Positions 34,491-45,100 of a stretch of 64,000 bases of DNA are shown here, piece by piece; position 1 is the stretch's first letter, and each line of letters begins with the position of its first letter. This DNA comes from Pseudolysinimonas yzui. GTDB lineage: Bacteria > Actinomycetota > Actinomycetes > Actinomycetales > Microbacteriaceae. The DNA lies in assembly GCF_014653215.1 (NCBI RefSeq), contig NZ_BNAI01000001.1, positions 124,001 to 188,000 of the forward strand, in the 5' to 3' direction. The notes under the pieces were generated by a model that saw only the letters and a list, made by a program, of their open reading frames with translations, was not told the DNA's origin and ran no database searches. Position numbers and translations under genes: made by a program.

Positions 34491-35921
34491 TCAAACCCCG
34501 TAGCCGGTGCTCCGCAACGACTCCGCGGACTGGGCGGCGACATCCGACAGCATCGCCGACAGCTCAGTCGCTGCTACTCGACTTGCCCGGTGGCGCAGCG
34601 ACTCGGAAATGTTCGGCGTCACATCATGCACGAACGCTTCCAACACGACCTCTCCGTCGCGAACGATCGACAAATCTGGCCCGGCGACCCCAGGTCGGGT
34701 CACCATTGGAAGATAAAGGCGACGCGACGTCGCCGAGCCAGGCGCAGCACTCGCGATCTGGACGTCGAGGAAGGTCGGCGCTTGAACGACCTTGCGCATT
34801 CCCTCGGGTGGGGTCGCTCCCGGGTCACCTTGGGTGACTTGGTTTCGAGTCGAGAGGGGAGGAGTGACCAGCGCTTCGGTCACGTGTTCGCCGAATGCGA
34901 CTCGCAGCGCCTCAAGCAGGTACGAGGCCAGAGCATCCAGCTCAGCGTGCGGCAGCCCGGCACGACCCGTCTGGAGTATGGCGAGCTGCTCTAGCTGCTT
35001 CGCCACCGAAGGCGCTGCCGCCGCCCGGATATCCTGCCGTGCCGATGCGAGACTGTCGATCAGGCGGAACTTGACGAAGTCGATGAACTTCGCGTAGTCG
35101 CCCCTGTCCGCAGCCTCAAGGCTGTCCAGATAAGCCGCCTTCTGGTCGGCGTAGATCACCAGGGGAACACCGGGGCGTCGGTAAAGGTAGACCGAAGCGA
35201 GGGCACGTGACACGCGCCCGTTCCCGTCAGCGAACGGATGGACACACACGAACGCGTAGTGAGCGTACGACGCCTGAAGGACGGGATGCGCCGCCTCGAA
35301 CCTAGGGGAGCGGAGCTCGTCCACAAGTCGTGCCATTTCCGGGGCGGTGTCAACAACGGGCGCATAGCTGTGGATCACGTTCGTATTGAGATGGATCGGG
35401 TTGTTCGGCTCTGTCTTGTAGACGCCTTTGGGCAGATCTCTCTGCGCGGACCCGTGCTCGGTGACGACGGTGTAAGTCTCCTGGGATCGGCAGATGGTTG
35501 CGTGGAGGTCGCGAATCCATACCTCAGTCAGATAGTCCTTGCGCGTCGCGGCGTTCAGTACGAATTCGTAGGCGTTCAAAGCGTCTTCGATGGCCCGGGC
35601 CGCAGTAGCCCCTTTCACCGCGCGGATATCCGCGAACGCAGCCCCCGCAGCCACCGAGTACGTGAACCCGCGGTCGGTCTCGAAGATGCCTTCCAGCGCC
35701 CCAGTGTCGACCGCCGCCGAACGGGTCGCCTGAGTCACAACCTCGTCGAACACGGAGGAATCGGCTGTGGCGCGCGCCTCTTCCAATTGCAGCTCGAACC
35801 GCTCGAAGATCGAGGCGTCGAACGGCGCGGCGACCCACTCCTTGAAAGTTGGAAACGCCTTGTAGGGGGCGACTACTGGTTCTTCCCTCGCGCCTGAGTC
35901 CCCTTCGGTTGTTTCACTCAC
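34491..35921 (-). CDS. Fic-domain protein (putative AMP-transferase)
   Basis: This is a protein of about 476 residues. A Fic N-terminal segment (FELQLEEARATADSSVFDEV, then AVDTGALEGIFETDRG) precedes the Fic core with the complete catalytic loop CVHPFADGNGRVSRALA (HPFx2GNGRx2R). Such enzymes attach AMP or other phosphate groups to target proteins. The motif SAAVDTGALEGI resembles the (S/T)xxxE(G/N) inhibitory helix, suggesting self-inhibition. The C-terminal 150 residues are unassigned. Start uncertain: GTG 35921 is used, and the frame is open to 36020. Codon use is less GC-rich than in adjacent housekeeping genes. Confidence 0.82.
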   Translation of the reverse strand: MSETTEGDSGAREEPVVAPYKAFPTFKEWVAAPFDASIFERFELQLEEARATADSSVFDEVVTQATRSAAVDTGALEGIFETDRGFTYSVAAGAAFADIRAVKGATAARAIEDALNAYEFVLNAATRKDYLTEVWIRDLHATICRSQETYTVVTEHGSAQRDLPKGVYKTEPNNPIHLNTNVIHSYAPVVDTAPEMARLVDELRSPRFEAAHPVLQASYAHYAFVCVHPFADGNGRVSRALASVYLYRRPGVPLVIYADQKAAYLDSLEAADRGDYAKFIDFVKFRLIDSLASARQDIRAAAAPSVAKQLEQLAILQTGRAGLPHAELDALASYLLEALRVAFGEHVTEALVTPPLSTRNQVTQGDPGATPPEGMRKVVQAPTFLDVQIASAAPGSATSRRLYLPMVTRPGVAGPDLSIVRDGEVVLEAFVHDVTPNISESLRHRASRVAATELSAMLSDVAAQSAESLRSTGYGV

Positions 35922-36121
35922 CCGCACAGTGTTGCATCCGCTCGCGCGTCGCAGTGGTCCGGCGGGGTGCGTACTCAAGACTCGCCGCGAATCGCGCTCT
36001 TGCTCTGCCCGCATTGCCACAGGCCGTGCGCGTGGTCAGCGAAGTCGCTTGTGCCCGAGCCGGGCACTGAAGATGCGTCTGAGCAGGTCGAACCCGAGCG
36101 TCGGGTGAACCGGATGGCCCG

Positions 36122-37549
36122 TCAAGCCGCAGGCGGGGTGGCGGTACCGCCACCCGAACCGCTGCGACGACGACGGGTGCGCTTGCGCGGGGTACCGCTG
36201 CCGCCGTCGTGCGTGCCGCCGCCCTCTTGACGCGGAGCCGACGTGGCGCCGGAACCGCCGCTTGAGCCGCCCCGCGAACGGGAACGCTGCCGCGGCGGTC
36301 GGTCGCCCGAGCCCGACTCGCCCGACGAGGTGCGGGGTTCGCGCTCGACGTGCGGGGCCGCGGGGGTCATCTTGAGCCGGCCCTTCGCTCCTGCCGGGAT
36401 GTCGAGCTCCTCGAAGAGGTGCGGCGACGACGAGTAGGTCTCGGTCGGCTCGGGGATGCCCATCTCGAGCGCGCGGTTGATGAGCGCCCACTTGTGCATG
36501 TCGGCCCAGTCGACGAAGGTCACCGCGATGCCGGTCTTGCCGGCGCGGCCGGTGCGGCCCGCGCGGTGCAGGTAGGTCTTCTCGTCTTCGGGGATGGTGT
36601 GGTTGATGACGTGCGTCACGTCGTCGACGTCGATGCCGCGCGCCGCGACATCCGTGGCGATCAGCACCTCCTTCTTGCCGGCCTTGAACGCCGCCATGGA
36701 ACGCTCGCGCGCCTCCTGGCTCATGTCGCCGTGCACGGCGGCGGTGCTGAAGCCGCGGTCGCTCAGCTCTTCGACGAGCTTCTGGGCGGCGCGCTTGGTG
36801 CGGGTGAAGATGACGGTCTTGCCGCGACCCTCGGCCTGCAGGATGCGGGCGACGATCTCGTCCTTGTCGAGCGAATGGGCACGGTAGACGACGTGCTTGA
36901 TGTTGGCCTGCGTGAGCCCCTCGTCGGGGTCGGTCGCGCGGATGTGGATCGGCCGGTTCATGAACCGGCGGGCGAGCGCGACCACGGGGCCGGGCATCGT
37001 CGCCGAGAACAGCATCGTGTGCCGGTCGGCGGGCGTCTGGGCGAACAGCTTCTCGACGTCGGGCAGGAAGCCGAGGTCGAGCATCTTGTCGGCCTCGTCG
37101 AGCACCATGACCTTGACGTTCGCGAACGACAGCAGACGCTGCCCGGCGAGGTCGAGGAGGCGCCCCGGGGTGCCGACGACGATCTGCGCGCCGGCCTTGA
37201 GCTGCTCGACCTGGCCCTCGTAGGCCTTGCCGCCGTAGATCGCGACGATCTTCGTGGGGCGCTTCGAGGCGGCGAGCTCGAGGTCTTCGGCCACCTGCAC
37301 GCACAGCTCGCGGGTCGGCACGACGACGAGCGCCTGAACGCCCGGCGCCGGGTCGGGCCCGAGCTGCTGGATGAGCGGCAGACCGAATCCGAAGGTCTTG
37401 CCGGTGCCGGTCTTGGCCTGGCCGATGATGTCCTGCCGGCCGAGGCCGAGCGGGATCGTCTGGGTCTGGATGGCGAAGGGCTCGATGATGCCCTTCTCGG
37501 CGAGGGCGTCGACGAGGTCTTGCTCGACCCCGAGATCACTGAAAGTCAA
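36122..37549 (-). CDS. DEAD-box RNA helicase
   Basis: This 475-residue ATP-dependent RNA helicase has the full motif set: IQTQTIPLGL (Q motif), AKTGTGKT (I), PTREL (Ia), VGTPGRLL (Ib), VLDEADKM (II), FSATMP (III), GDMSQEAR, ATDVAARGIDV (V) and HRAGRTGRAG (VI). The last roughly 80 residues are Gly/Arg/Ser-rich with a very basic cluster (RKRTRRRRSG), a likely RNA-binding tail. The TTG at 37547-37549 is taken as the start because MTFSDLGV is where homology begins. It is divergent from the ferritin-like gene. Confidence 0.92.
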   Translation of the reverse strand: MTFSDLGVEQDLVDALAEKGIIEPFAIQTQTIPLGLGRQDIIGQAKTGTGKTFGFGLPLIQQLGPDPAPGVQALVVVPTRELCVQVAEDLELAASKRPTKIVAIYGGKAYEGQVEQLKAGAQIVVGTPGRLLDLAGQRLLSFANVKVMVLDEADKMLDLGFLPDVEKLFAQTPADRHTMLFSATMPGPVVALARRFMNRPIHIRATDPDEGLTQANIKHVVYRAHSLDKDEIVARILQAEGRGKTVIFTRTKRAAQKLVEELSDRGFSTAAVHGDMSQEARERSMAAFKAGKKEVLIATDVAARGIDVDDVTHVINHTIPEDEKTYLHRAGRTGRAGKTGIAVTFVDWADMHKWALINRALEMGIPEPTETYSSSPHLFEELDIPAGAKGRLKMTPAAPHVEREPRTSSGESGSGDRPPRQRSRSRGGSSGGSGATSAPRQEGGGTHDGGSGTPRKRTRRRRSGSGGGTATPPAA

Positions 37550-37628
37550 AAGGAACTACCTGTCTGTCGTCGGTGCCTTCCGTCGCACCCGGGATCGGTC
37601 GATCCTTGAGGACAGTAGGCTGGTTTAC

Positions 37629-38342
37629 GTGTTGGGCTGGCTGCGTCGGAGACGGATTCGCGCCCGAGGTGTGACCCGGCCGGTCCGATCGGAGGCCGTG
37701 GAGGCCACACGCGTCGAACTCGCCGAACTCGCCCCCGATGCGCAAGCCTACCTGGGTCAGCTCGCGTATCTGACGCTCGTGCTGTTCGAGAACCTCGGAC
37801 GGGGTGCCGCCGTCGCCCCGACGGTGTCGGGAAAGAGCCGCCTGGGGCGGGTCGCCGCCGAGGTTCTGGAGATCCACGAAGCGGTGCTCGCCGAGCTCGA
37901 GTCGCGTCGCATCGACCCGACGGAGGCGATGGAGCCCTACCGCGCCGTGCTCGACGACTTCCAACGTCGCACCGAGGGCGACGACTGGCACGAGATCCTC
38001 ATCACCTGCTACCTGACGTCGGGATTCCTGCTCGATTTCTTCGCCGGACTCGCCGCCGGGCTGCCGGGCGGCCTCTCCGATCGCATCTCCGCGCTGCTGT
38101 CCGACGACGATGCCGAAGACCTGCTCGTCGAAGAGCTGCGCGAGTCGATCGACGGCAACCCGCGGCTGGCATCCCGGCTCGCGATGTGGGGCCGCCGCCT
38201 GGTCGGCGACACGATGCTCGTCGCCCGCTCGGCCCTGCGTCTCGAAGACCGCGCCGACGGCGAGGAGCGCATCGAGCCGATCTTCACCGAACTGATCGCC
38301 GCGCACACCCGACGGATGGATGCCCTCGGCCTCACCGCCTGA
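37629..38342 (+). CDS. Ferritin-like fold protein (MiaE-like)
   Basis: This 237-residue, largely helical protein carries a ferritin-like four-helix bundle. It contains EVLEIHEAVLAELESRR (Glu and His as possible iron ligands), DDWHEILITCYLTSGFLLDFF and ELIAAHTRRMDALGL. Relatives in actinobacteria beside DEAD helicases are annotated as ferritin-like or tRNA-hydroxylase (MiaE)-like, and activity is unproven. GTG 37629 is chosen because TAGGCT is exactly 7 bases upstream. Confidence 0.75.
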   Translation: MLGWLRRRRIRARGVTRPVRSEAVEATRVELAELAPDAQAYLGQLAYLTLVLFENLGRGAAVAPTVSGKSRLGRVAAEVLEIHEAVLAELESRRIDPTEAMEPYRAVLDDFQRRTEGDDWHEILITCYLTSGFLLDFFAGLAAGLPGGLSDRISALLSDDDAEDLLVEELRESIDGNPRLASRLAMWGRRLVGDTMLVARSALRLEDRADGEERIEPIFTELIAAHTRRMDALGLTA

Positions 38343-38373
38343 AGCGGCCCAGATGTGGCGTTGAGAGGCGTTG

Positions 38374-38670
38374 TTACGCCTTGCCGCCCGACAGCACGTG
38401 CAGTTCGCGGGCGTCAGCGGCGTGGCGGCGTCGGCTCAACACGAGTGCGACGACGAGCGACGCCACCGTTGCACCTCCGAGAGACGCGAGCCAGATCCAT
38501 CCGCCGTCGGCCTTCCAGCCCAGCCAGGTGAGACCCGCCCACGCGGCGACGGTGACGGCCGCGGCGAGCGCCGGAAGCAGGGCGACGCCGTAGACCTCGC
38601 GGCCCGGAAGCAGGTAACGCAGCAGCAGCCCGATCCCGGCTCCGACGACGGTGACGTAGACGATTTCCAT
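38374..38670 (-). CDS. Small membrane protein, unknown function
   Basis: This 98-residue protein has three hydrophobic segments (about residues 4-22, 28-52 and 60-80) and a short basic tail (SRRRHAADARELHVL). No family recognised. It is probably in one transcript with DUF3107, whose stop lies 17 bases upstream. The sequence GGCGT-TGTT-ACGCC at its 3' end could help terminate transcription between it and the convergent ferritin-like gene. Confidence 0.65.
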   Translation of the reverse strand: MEIVYVTVVGAGIGLLLRYLLPGREVYGVALLPALAAAVTVAAWAGLTWLGWKADGGWIWLASLGGATVASLVVALVLSRRRHAADARELHVLSGGKA

Positions 38671-38687
38671 GGCTGTCTCCGGCGGGG

Positions 38688-38912
38688 TCAGGCGACGAAG
38701 CCGACGCGGCGACTGGACTCGCTGCCGACCTCGAGGTACGAGAACGAGGCGACGGGCACGATGTACACCTTGCCCTTGTCGTCGCTGAGCTTGATGTACT
38801 TCGCATCGGAGTCGAGCGCAGCCGACACGATCTTCTCCACCTCGGCGGCCGACTGGGTCGACTCGAAGTTCAGTTCACGGGGCGAGTTGGCGATGCCGAT
38901 ACGAATGTCCAC
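38688..38912 (-). CDS. DUF3107 small protein
   Basis: This 74-residue actinobacterial protein starts VDIRIGIANSPRELNFES and includes KYIKLSDDKGKVYIVPVASFSYLEVG, characteristic of DUF3107. The function is unknown. GTG 38912 follows TACGAT by 7 bases, giving a leaderless start. The flanking DEAD helicase, ferritin-like and helicase-nuclease genes form a neighbourhood that I recall from other Microbacteriaceae. Confidence 0.9.
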   Translation of the reverse strand: MDIRIGIANSPRELNFESTQSAAEVEKIVSAALDSDAKYIKLSDDKGKVYIVPVASFSYLEVGSESSRRVGFVA

Positions 38913-39020
38913 GAATGCGATCGTACTGTCGGCGGCATCCCGGTCATGGCCCGGTTCGCCTGGGGCGGAAAAGACGGGTGACGGATGCCGGGGTCGGCGG
39001 TCGCGGTTATCTTCGGCTGA

Positions 39021-42000
39021 GTGAGCGGGCTGGGTTTCGAGACGCGTCCGGCGGAGCCGGGCGCTCCTCAACCCGCGACAGCTCGCGGTTTCGAGCTCGA
39101 TGCGTCGCAGCTTGCGGTTGTGGGGTTGGCGGATGGGGCGTCGGCGGCCGTGCTGGGGGCGCCCGGCTCGGGCAAGACGACGACGATCGTCGAGCTGGTG
39201 GCCGACCGGGTGCTGGAGCGGGGGTGGGATCCGCGGTCGGTGCTCGTGCTCACGTCGGCTCGTACGGCGGCGGCGCGGCTGCGCGACCTGATCGCGGTGC
39301 GGCTCGGGGTGCCGACCGACGGGCCGCTCGCCCGTACGGCGCCGTCGCTCGCCTACGAGATCGTCGGGGTGACGGCGCGGGCGGCCGGCGAGACCCCGCC
39401 GCGACTCGTCACCGGGGCGGAACAGGATGCCGACCTCGCGGCGCTGCTCGACGGGCACCTGGCGACGGGGTCCGGCCCGGACTGGCCCGAACCGCTCACG
39501 CCGGACGTGCGGCGCACCGCCCGGTTCCGCTCGGAGCTGCGCGACCTGTTCGCGCGGGCGACCGAGCAGGGGGTCGACCCGCGGCGGTTGCGCGACCTCG
39601 GCCGGGCGACCGGCCACCCGGAGTGGGTCGCCGCGGGGGAGTTCCTCGACGAGCACCTCGACGTCGTCGCCTCGGCCCGGCCCGAGCAGCGCGACCCCGC
39701 CGAACTCGCGCGCCTCGCGATCGCGACCCTTGACGCGGGGGGAGGCGGGGAACGTGTCGCCGGGCTGCGGCTCGTCGTCATCGACGACCTGCCCGAAGCC
39801 ACCGAGGCGACGCTCGGGTTGCTCGCGGCCCTCGCCCGGCGCGGCATTCCGGTGATCGCGTTCGGCGACCCGGACGTCGCGACGAACGCGTTCCGTGGCG
39901 GCGAACCGGATGCCCTCGGTCGCCTCGCCAGCGTGCTCGGCGTGCCCGACATCCCGACGCTCGTGCTGGAGCACACGCATCGACCGAACACCGCCATCCG
40001 GGCCTTCACCGGTTCGATCACCGAACGCATCGGCACCGCCGCCGCCGGCGGTCAGCGGCGTGCGGTCGCCGATCGCACCCCGACGCCGCGGCCGCCTTTG
40101 GCCCGCATCGAGGCACCGACCGCCGCACGCACGGCCGCCGTGATCGCCCGGGCCCTGCGTGAAGAGCACGTGCTGCACGGGGTGCCGTGGAGCCGGCTGG
40201 GGGTCATCGTGCGCAGCGGCGCCGCCGTGCCGGGGCTCGCCCGGTCGCTCGCCCTCGCCGAGGTGCCGACCCGCACGGGCGGCGGCGGGCTCGCGCTGCG
40301 CGACGACGCCGCGGCGCGGGCGCTGCTCGCCGTGGTCGAGGCCGGAACCGGGCGACTCGAGCTGACCGCCGAGGTCGCCGCCGATCTGCTGACCGGTCCG
40401 TTCGGCGGGCTCGACCCGATCGGGCTGCGCCGGCTGAAGATCGCGCTACGCACCGAAGAGGCGCTCGCGGGCGGGATGAGACCGAGCGGGGAGTTGCTCG
40501 TCGAGGCGCTCGCCGCCCCCGGCCGGTTCGCGACGATCGACGCCCCCGTCGCCCGCACCGCCGAGCGTCTCGCCGGCACCCTCCACGCGCTGCGCACCGC
40601 GGATGCGACCGCGACAGCCGAGGAGCTGCTCTGGCTCGCCTGGGAGCGCAGCCGCCTGGCCGGCCCGTGGCGCGCGCACGCCCTCGGCGGCGGGGTCGCG
40701 GCGGCCGAGGCGAACCGCGACCTCGACGGCATCGTCGGGCTGTTCGCCGCCGCGAAGCGGTTCGCCGAACGCCGGCCGGATGTCGCGGCGAGCGAGTTCT
40801 TCGCCGAGCTGCGCGACACCGACGTGTCGGAAGACCTCATCGTGCCGACCCGCAGCGACGACGCCGTGCTGGTGACCACGCCGTCGGGTGCCGTCGGCCT
40901 GGAGTTCGACACCGTCGTCGTCGCCGGGCTGCAAGACGGCGCCTGGCCGAACCGCCGGCCGCGTGGCACGCTCCTCGCCCCGCAGGCGCTCGCGCGCGCC
41001 CTCGACGGCGACGACGGCGTGCTCGACGAGCGACGGCTCGTGCTCGACGACGAGCTGCGGATGTTCGCCCTCGCCGTCTCGCGGGCGCGCGACCGGGTGC
41101 TGCTCGCCGCGGTCGTCAACGACGACGAATCCCGCAGCGTGTTCGTCGACCTGCTGCCGCCCGACACCCCGGTGCTCGCGGAGGCGCCGCCGCTCACCCT
41201 GCGGGGCACGACGGGGCGGCTGCGCCGACTGCTCACCTCGCGCGGGATCGACCCGCGCACCCGGGCCGCAGCGGCATCCTCTCTTGCCCGGCTCGCCGAA
41301 CTCGGCGTGCCCGGGGCGCACCCCGACGACTGGCACGGCCTGCTCGCGCCCTCGAGTGACGCGCCGCTGTTCGAGGGCCTGCAGGTGCCCGTCTCGCCGT
41401 CGCGGCTGGAACGCTTCGAGGAGTCGCCGCTCGACTGGTTCCTCGAGACGATCGGCGGTTCGTCGTCGACGACGCTGATGGATGTCGGCACGATCCTGCA
41501 CTGGGCGATGGAGACCGCCGAATCGCCGGATGCCGACGCGGTGTGGGCCCGGGTCGAGAAGCGCTGGGGCGAGCTGTTGTTCGAGTCGCCGTGGCTCGCC
41601 GAGCATCACCGGCGCAGCGCCCGGGTGCTTGCCGATGGCATCGCCGCCTACCTCGGCGACTTCGCCGCGAGCGGCGGAAGCGTCGTCGGCGCCGAGAAGA
41701 AGTTCGAGCTCGAGGTCGACCGCGCGACCGTGCGCGGCACGATCGACCGGGTCGAGCGCGCCGCCGACGGCAGCGTCGTGATCGTCGACCTGAAGACCGG
41801 CACCCCGGTGACCAACCAGGCGAAGATCGACGCCACCGCCCAGCTCGGGGCGTACCAGCTCGCCTACCGGGCAGGGCTGTTCGACGACGTGCTCGCCGAC
41901 CTGGGTGAGCACCGGCCCGGCGGCGCGAAGTTGCTCTACGTCAAGTCGGGCGTCGACGGCAAGCGATACCGCGAGGGGGTGCAGGCGCCGCTCGGCGAGG

Positions 42001-42152
42001 AGGGGCTCGAGGCGTTCCGGGAGCGGATCCGGCAGGTGGCGATCGGGATGGCGGCGGCCTCCTTCGAGGGCGTGCTCGAGGTCGGCGGCTACGGCCTCGG
42101 CGCGGTGCCCGAACTGCGTCTGCACCGGGTCGGGGCGGTGAGCGGCGAATGA
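39021..42152 (+). CDS. adnA: AdnA-like UvrD helicase / RecB-family nuclease subunit
   Basis: This 1043-residue protein is the first subunit of an AdnAB-type double-strand-break resection motor. Helicase part: AVLGAPGSGKTTTIVEL (Walker A, about residue 45), VLTSARTAAARLR, the weak Walker B LVVIDDLPEAT and AVSRARDRVLLA. The C-terminal nuclease domain has GTIDRVERAADGSVVIVDLKTG with Asp and Lys. Length and order match mycobacterial AdnA followed by AdnB. GTG 39021 follows TATCTT by 7 bases. Residues of about 4-18 are encoded by a palindromic repeat (39032-39074), so the true conserved protein begins near residue 22. It overlaps adnB by 4 bases. Confidence 0.88.
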   Translation: MSGLGFETRPAEPGAPQPATARGFELDASQLAVVGLADGASAAVLGAPGSGKTTTIVELVADRVLERGWDPRSVLVLTSARTAAARLRDLIAVRLGVPTDGPLARTAPSLAYEIVGVTARAAGETPPRLVTGAEQDADLAALLDGHLATGSGPDWPEPLTPDVRRTARFRSELRDLFARATEQGVDPRRLRDLGRATGHPEWVAAGEFLDEHLDVVASARPEQRDPAELARLAIATLDAGGGGERVAGLRLVVIDDLPEATEATLGLLAALARRGIPVIAFGDPDVATNAFRGGEPDALGRLASVLGVPDIPTLVLEHTHRPNTAIRAFTGSITERIGTAAAGGQRRAVADRTPTPRPPLARIEAPTAARTAAVIARALREEHVLHGVPWSRLGVIVRSGAAVPGLARSLALAEVPTRTGGGGLALRDDAAARALLAVVEAGTGRLELTAEVAADLLTGPFGGLDPIGLRRLKIALRTEEALAGGMRPSGELLVEALAAPGRFATIDAPVARTAERLAGTLHALRTADATATAEELLWLAWERSRLAGPWRAHALGGGVAAAEANRDLDGIVGLFAAAKRFAERRPDVAASEFFAELRDTDVSEDLIVPTRSDDAVLVTTPSGAVGLEFDTVVVAGLQDGAWPNRRPRGTLLAPQALARALDGDDGVLDERRLVLDDELRMFALAVSRARDRVLLAAVVNDDESRSVFVDLLPPDTPVLAEAPPLTLRGTTGRLRRLLTSRGIDPRTRAAAASSLARLAELGVPGAHPDDWHGLLAPSSDAPLFEGLQVPVSPSRLERFEESPLDWFLETIGGSSSTTLMDVGTILHWAMETAESPDADAVWARVEKRWGELLFESPWLAEHHRRSARVLADGIAAYLGDFAASGGSVVGAEKKFELEVDRATVRGTIDRVERAADGSVVIVDLKTGTPVTNQAKIDATAQLGAYQLAYRAGLFDDVLADLGEHRPGGAKLLYVKSGVDGKRYREGVQAPLGEEGLEAFRERIRQVAIGMAAASFEGVLEVGGYGLGAVPELRLHRVGAVSGE
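39032..39074. repeat. Palindromic repeat inside the adnA 5' coding end
   Basis: An imperfect inverted repeat starts GGGTTTCGAGACGCG and ends GCTCCTCAACCC. It resembles the intergenic GGTTTCGAGAC... elements common in actinobacteria. Here it is read in frame as FETRPAEPGAPQPA. Confidence 0.6.
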
Positions 42153-45100
42153 GCGCGGTCAGTGCGATCGACATCGCCGAGGCGCTCGCGGCCGTGCGCG
42201 GCGTCGCGCCGCAGCATCCGACCCCGCAGCAGCGGGCCGTCATCGAGGCACCGCTCGCCCCCGCGCTGGTGGTCGCGGGGGCAGGGTCGGGCAAGACCGA
42301 GACGATGGCCAACCGGGTGCTGTGGCTGCTGGCCAACGGCCTCGTCGAGCCGGCGCAGGTACTGGGGCTGACCTTCACCCGCAAGGCCGCCGGCGAGCTG
42401 GGGCTGCGCATCCGGGAGCGCATCGCCGAACTCGACGCCGCCGGGCTGCTGCCGCCGCGGGATGTCTTCGACGCCCCCGTCGTGGCGACCTACAACTCGT
42501 TCGCGAACACCCTCTACCGCGAGTCCGCGATCCTGCTCGGTCGGGAGGGCGACGCGCCGGTGCTCGGCGAGGCGGCGGCGTGGCAGCTCGCGCGCGGCGT
42601 CGTGATCCGCAGCCGGGATGCCCGGTTGCCCGACCTCGGCAAGAACCTCGACGCGCTCACCCGGGCCGTGCTCGCCGTCGCCCGCGGTGTGGCCGAGCAT
42701 GCCGGTGACCTCGACGAGGTGCGCGCGCTCAGCGCCCGGCTCGGCGCCCTCGGCGACCTGCCGACGAACGACCCCGTCGACCGGTTCGAGCGACTGCCCG
42801 CCGTCGAACTCGCCGCGCAACTCGGCGCACTGGAGGTGCTCGCCGACCTGGCCGCCGACTACGACGCCGAGAAGGTGCGGCGCGGCGTCGTCGAGTACGC
42901 CGACCAGGTGGCTCTCGCGCTGCGGATCGCGCAGAAGCAGCCCGCGCTCGGGGCCGACCTGCGCGACCGCTACCGGGTGGTGCTGCTCGACGAGTACCAG
43001 GACACCTCGGTCGTGCAGACGCAGCTGCTCGCCGAGCTCTTCCGGGAGGCGCCCGTGATGGCGGTCGGCGACCCGAACCAGTCGATCTACGGCTGGCGCG
43101 GCGCGAGCGCCGCGAACCTCGACCAGTTCGCGGAGCAGTTCATCGGCACAGCTTTCGGGGCCGAGGCGCGCTTCGCGCTCTCGACGAGCTGGCGCAACGG
43201 CACGGGCATCCTCGCCGCCGCCAATCACCTGGTCGCCCCTTTCGCCGGCCGCGGGGTGACCGTGGAGCGGCTCGAGCCGAGCCCGGTCGCGTCCGACCGG
43301 GAGGTCGAGGCCGTCTTCCCTGAGACCGTCGCCGAGGAGGCCGCGGCCGTCGCCGACTGGCTCGCGGCTCGGGTCGACCCCACCACGAGTGCGGCGATGC
43401 TGCTGCGGGCCCGCGCCACGCAGCCGTACTTCCTCGCCGCGCTGCGGGACCGCGGCATCCCGTTCCACGTTCTCGGCATCGGGGGGCTGCTCGCTGAACC
43501 CGAGATCGCCGACCTGGTGTGCGTGCTGTCGGCGATCGATGACCCGGCGGCCGGCATCCAGCTGCTGCGGGTGCTCGCCGGCTCGCGGTTCCGGGTCGGG
43601 GTCGCCGACCTGCACGCCCTCAACCGGCTCGCCGCCTGGCTGCGCTCCCGGGACCACACGCAACGCAAGCACGACGACGAGGTGCGGGAACTGCTGAACA
43701 CCGCCGTCGCACCCGGGGAGGGCGGGTCGATCGTCGACGCGCTCGACTTCCTCGCCACCGCCCCGGTCGGCCACGTCGCGCTCGAGAACTTCACCGCGGT
43801 GGGGCTGCAGCGACTGCGGGATGCCGGCGCGCTGCTCACCCGTCTGCGCGCCCGGGTGCGCCTCGACCTGCCCGATCTCGTGGCCCTCGTCATCCAGGAG
43901 CTGCGGCTCGACATCGAGGTCGCCGCCAATGAGTACCGGGTGCTCGGCTCGGCGAACCTCGACGCCTTCGCCGACGCGGTCGCGGGGTATCTGGCGATCG
44001 CCGAGATCGCGACGCTCTCGGGCTTCCTCGGCTGGCTGCGCGAGGCCGAGCTGCGCGAAGACCTCTCGCCGCGCCCCGAGCCGCCGGAACCCGGCACGGT
44101 GCAGGTGCTCACCGTGCACGGCGCGAAGGGTCTGGAATGGGATGTCGTCGCCGTGCCGCGGATGGTGACCGACGAGTTCCCGGCGAAGCCACGCGAAGGG
44201 TTTCAGGGCTGGCTCGGCTTCGGGCAGTACCCGTGGCCGCTGCGCGGTGACGCCGCCGAGCTGCCGCATTTCGCCTGGGAAGGGGCGACCACCCGCAAAG
44301 AGCTGCTCGACGAGCAGAAGCAGTTCAGCGCCTCGGTGCGGCAGCGGGCCCTCGACGAGGAGCGGCGACTCGCCTACGTCGCGGTGACCCGCGCTCGCCA
44401 CCACCTGCTGCTGTCGGGGTCGTTCTGGGCGACGCAGGCCAAGCCGCGCGAACCGAGCGTCTTCCTGCGCGATCTCGCCGACGCCGGGCTGATACCCGCC
44501 CTGCCCGACGCGAGCGGGCACGCCGAGAATCCACTCGGCGACGATCTGGAACGCATCGTCTGGCCCCTCGATCCGCTGGGGTCGCGCCGGTCGGCGGTCG
44601 AGTGGGCGGCCGAGCAGGTGCGCACCGCCGACCCGGCCCTCACCGGACCGTGGACCCGCGACCTCGAGCTGCTGCTCGCCGAGCGGGAGGCCCGGCTCGC
44701 GCCGACACCGGTCGCGATCCCCACCCGCGTTCCGGCATCCCGATTCCACGACTACGTCACCGAGCCCGAGCGGGTCGCCGGCGAGCTGCGGCGCCCGATG
44801 CCCGAGCGGCCGTTCTCGGCGACCCGGCTCGGCACCCTGTTCCACGCCTGGGTCGAGCAGCGCTTCGGGTTCGGTACGGGGGCGGAGGAGATCGACGCGC
44901 TCGTCGACGAGCAGGATGCCGGCACTGACATCAGCGGGAGCGAACTGGCGGCGCTGCAGGCCCGCTTCGAGGCGTCGGAGTGGGCGCAGCGCCGCCCGCT
45001 CGAGGTGGAGCGCGAGATCCATCTGCCGTTCGACGGTCGGGTCGTCATCTGCAAGATCGATGCGGTGTACTCCGAGCCCGACGGCCGCGTGCGCATCATC

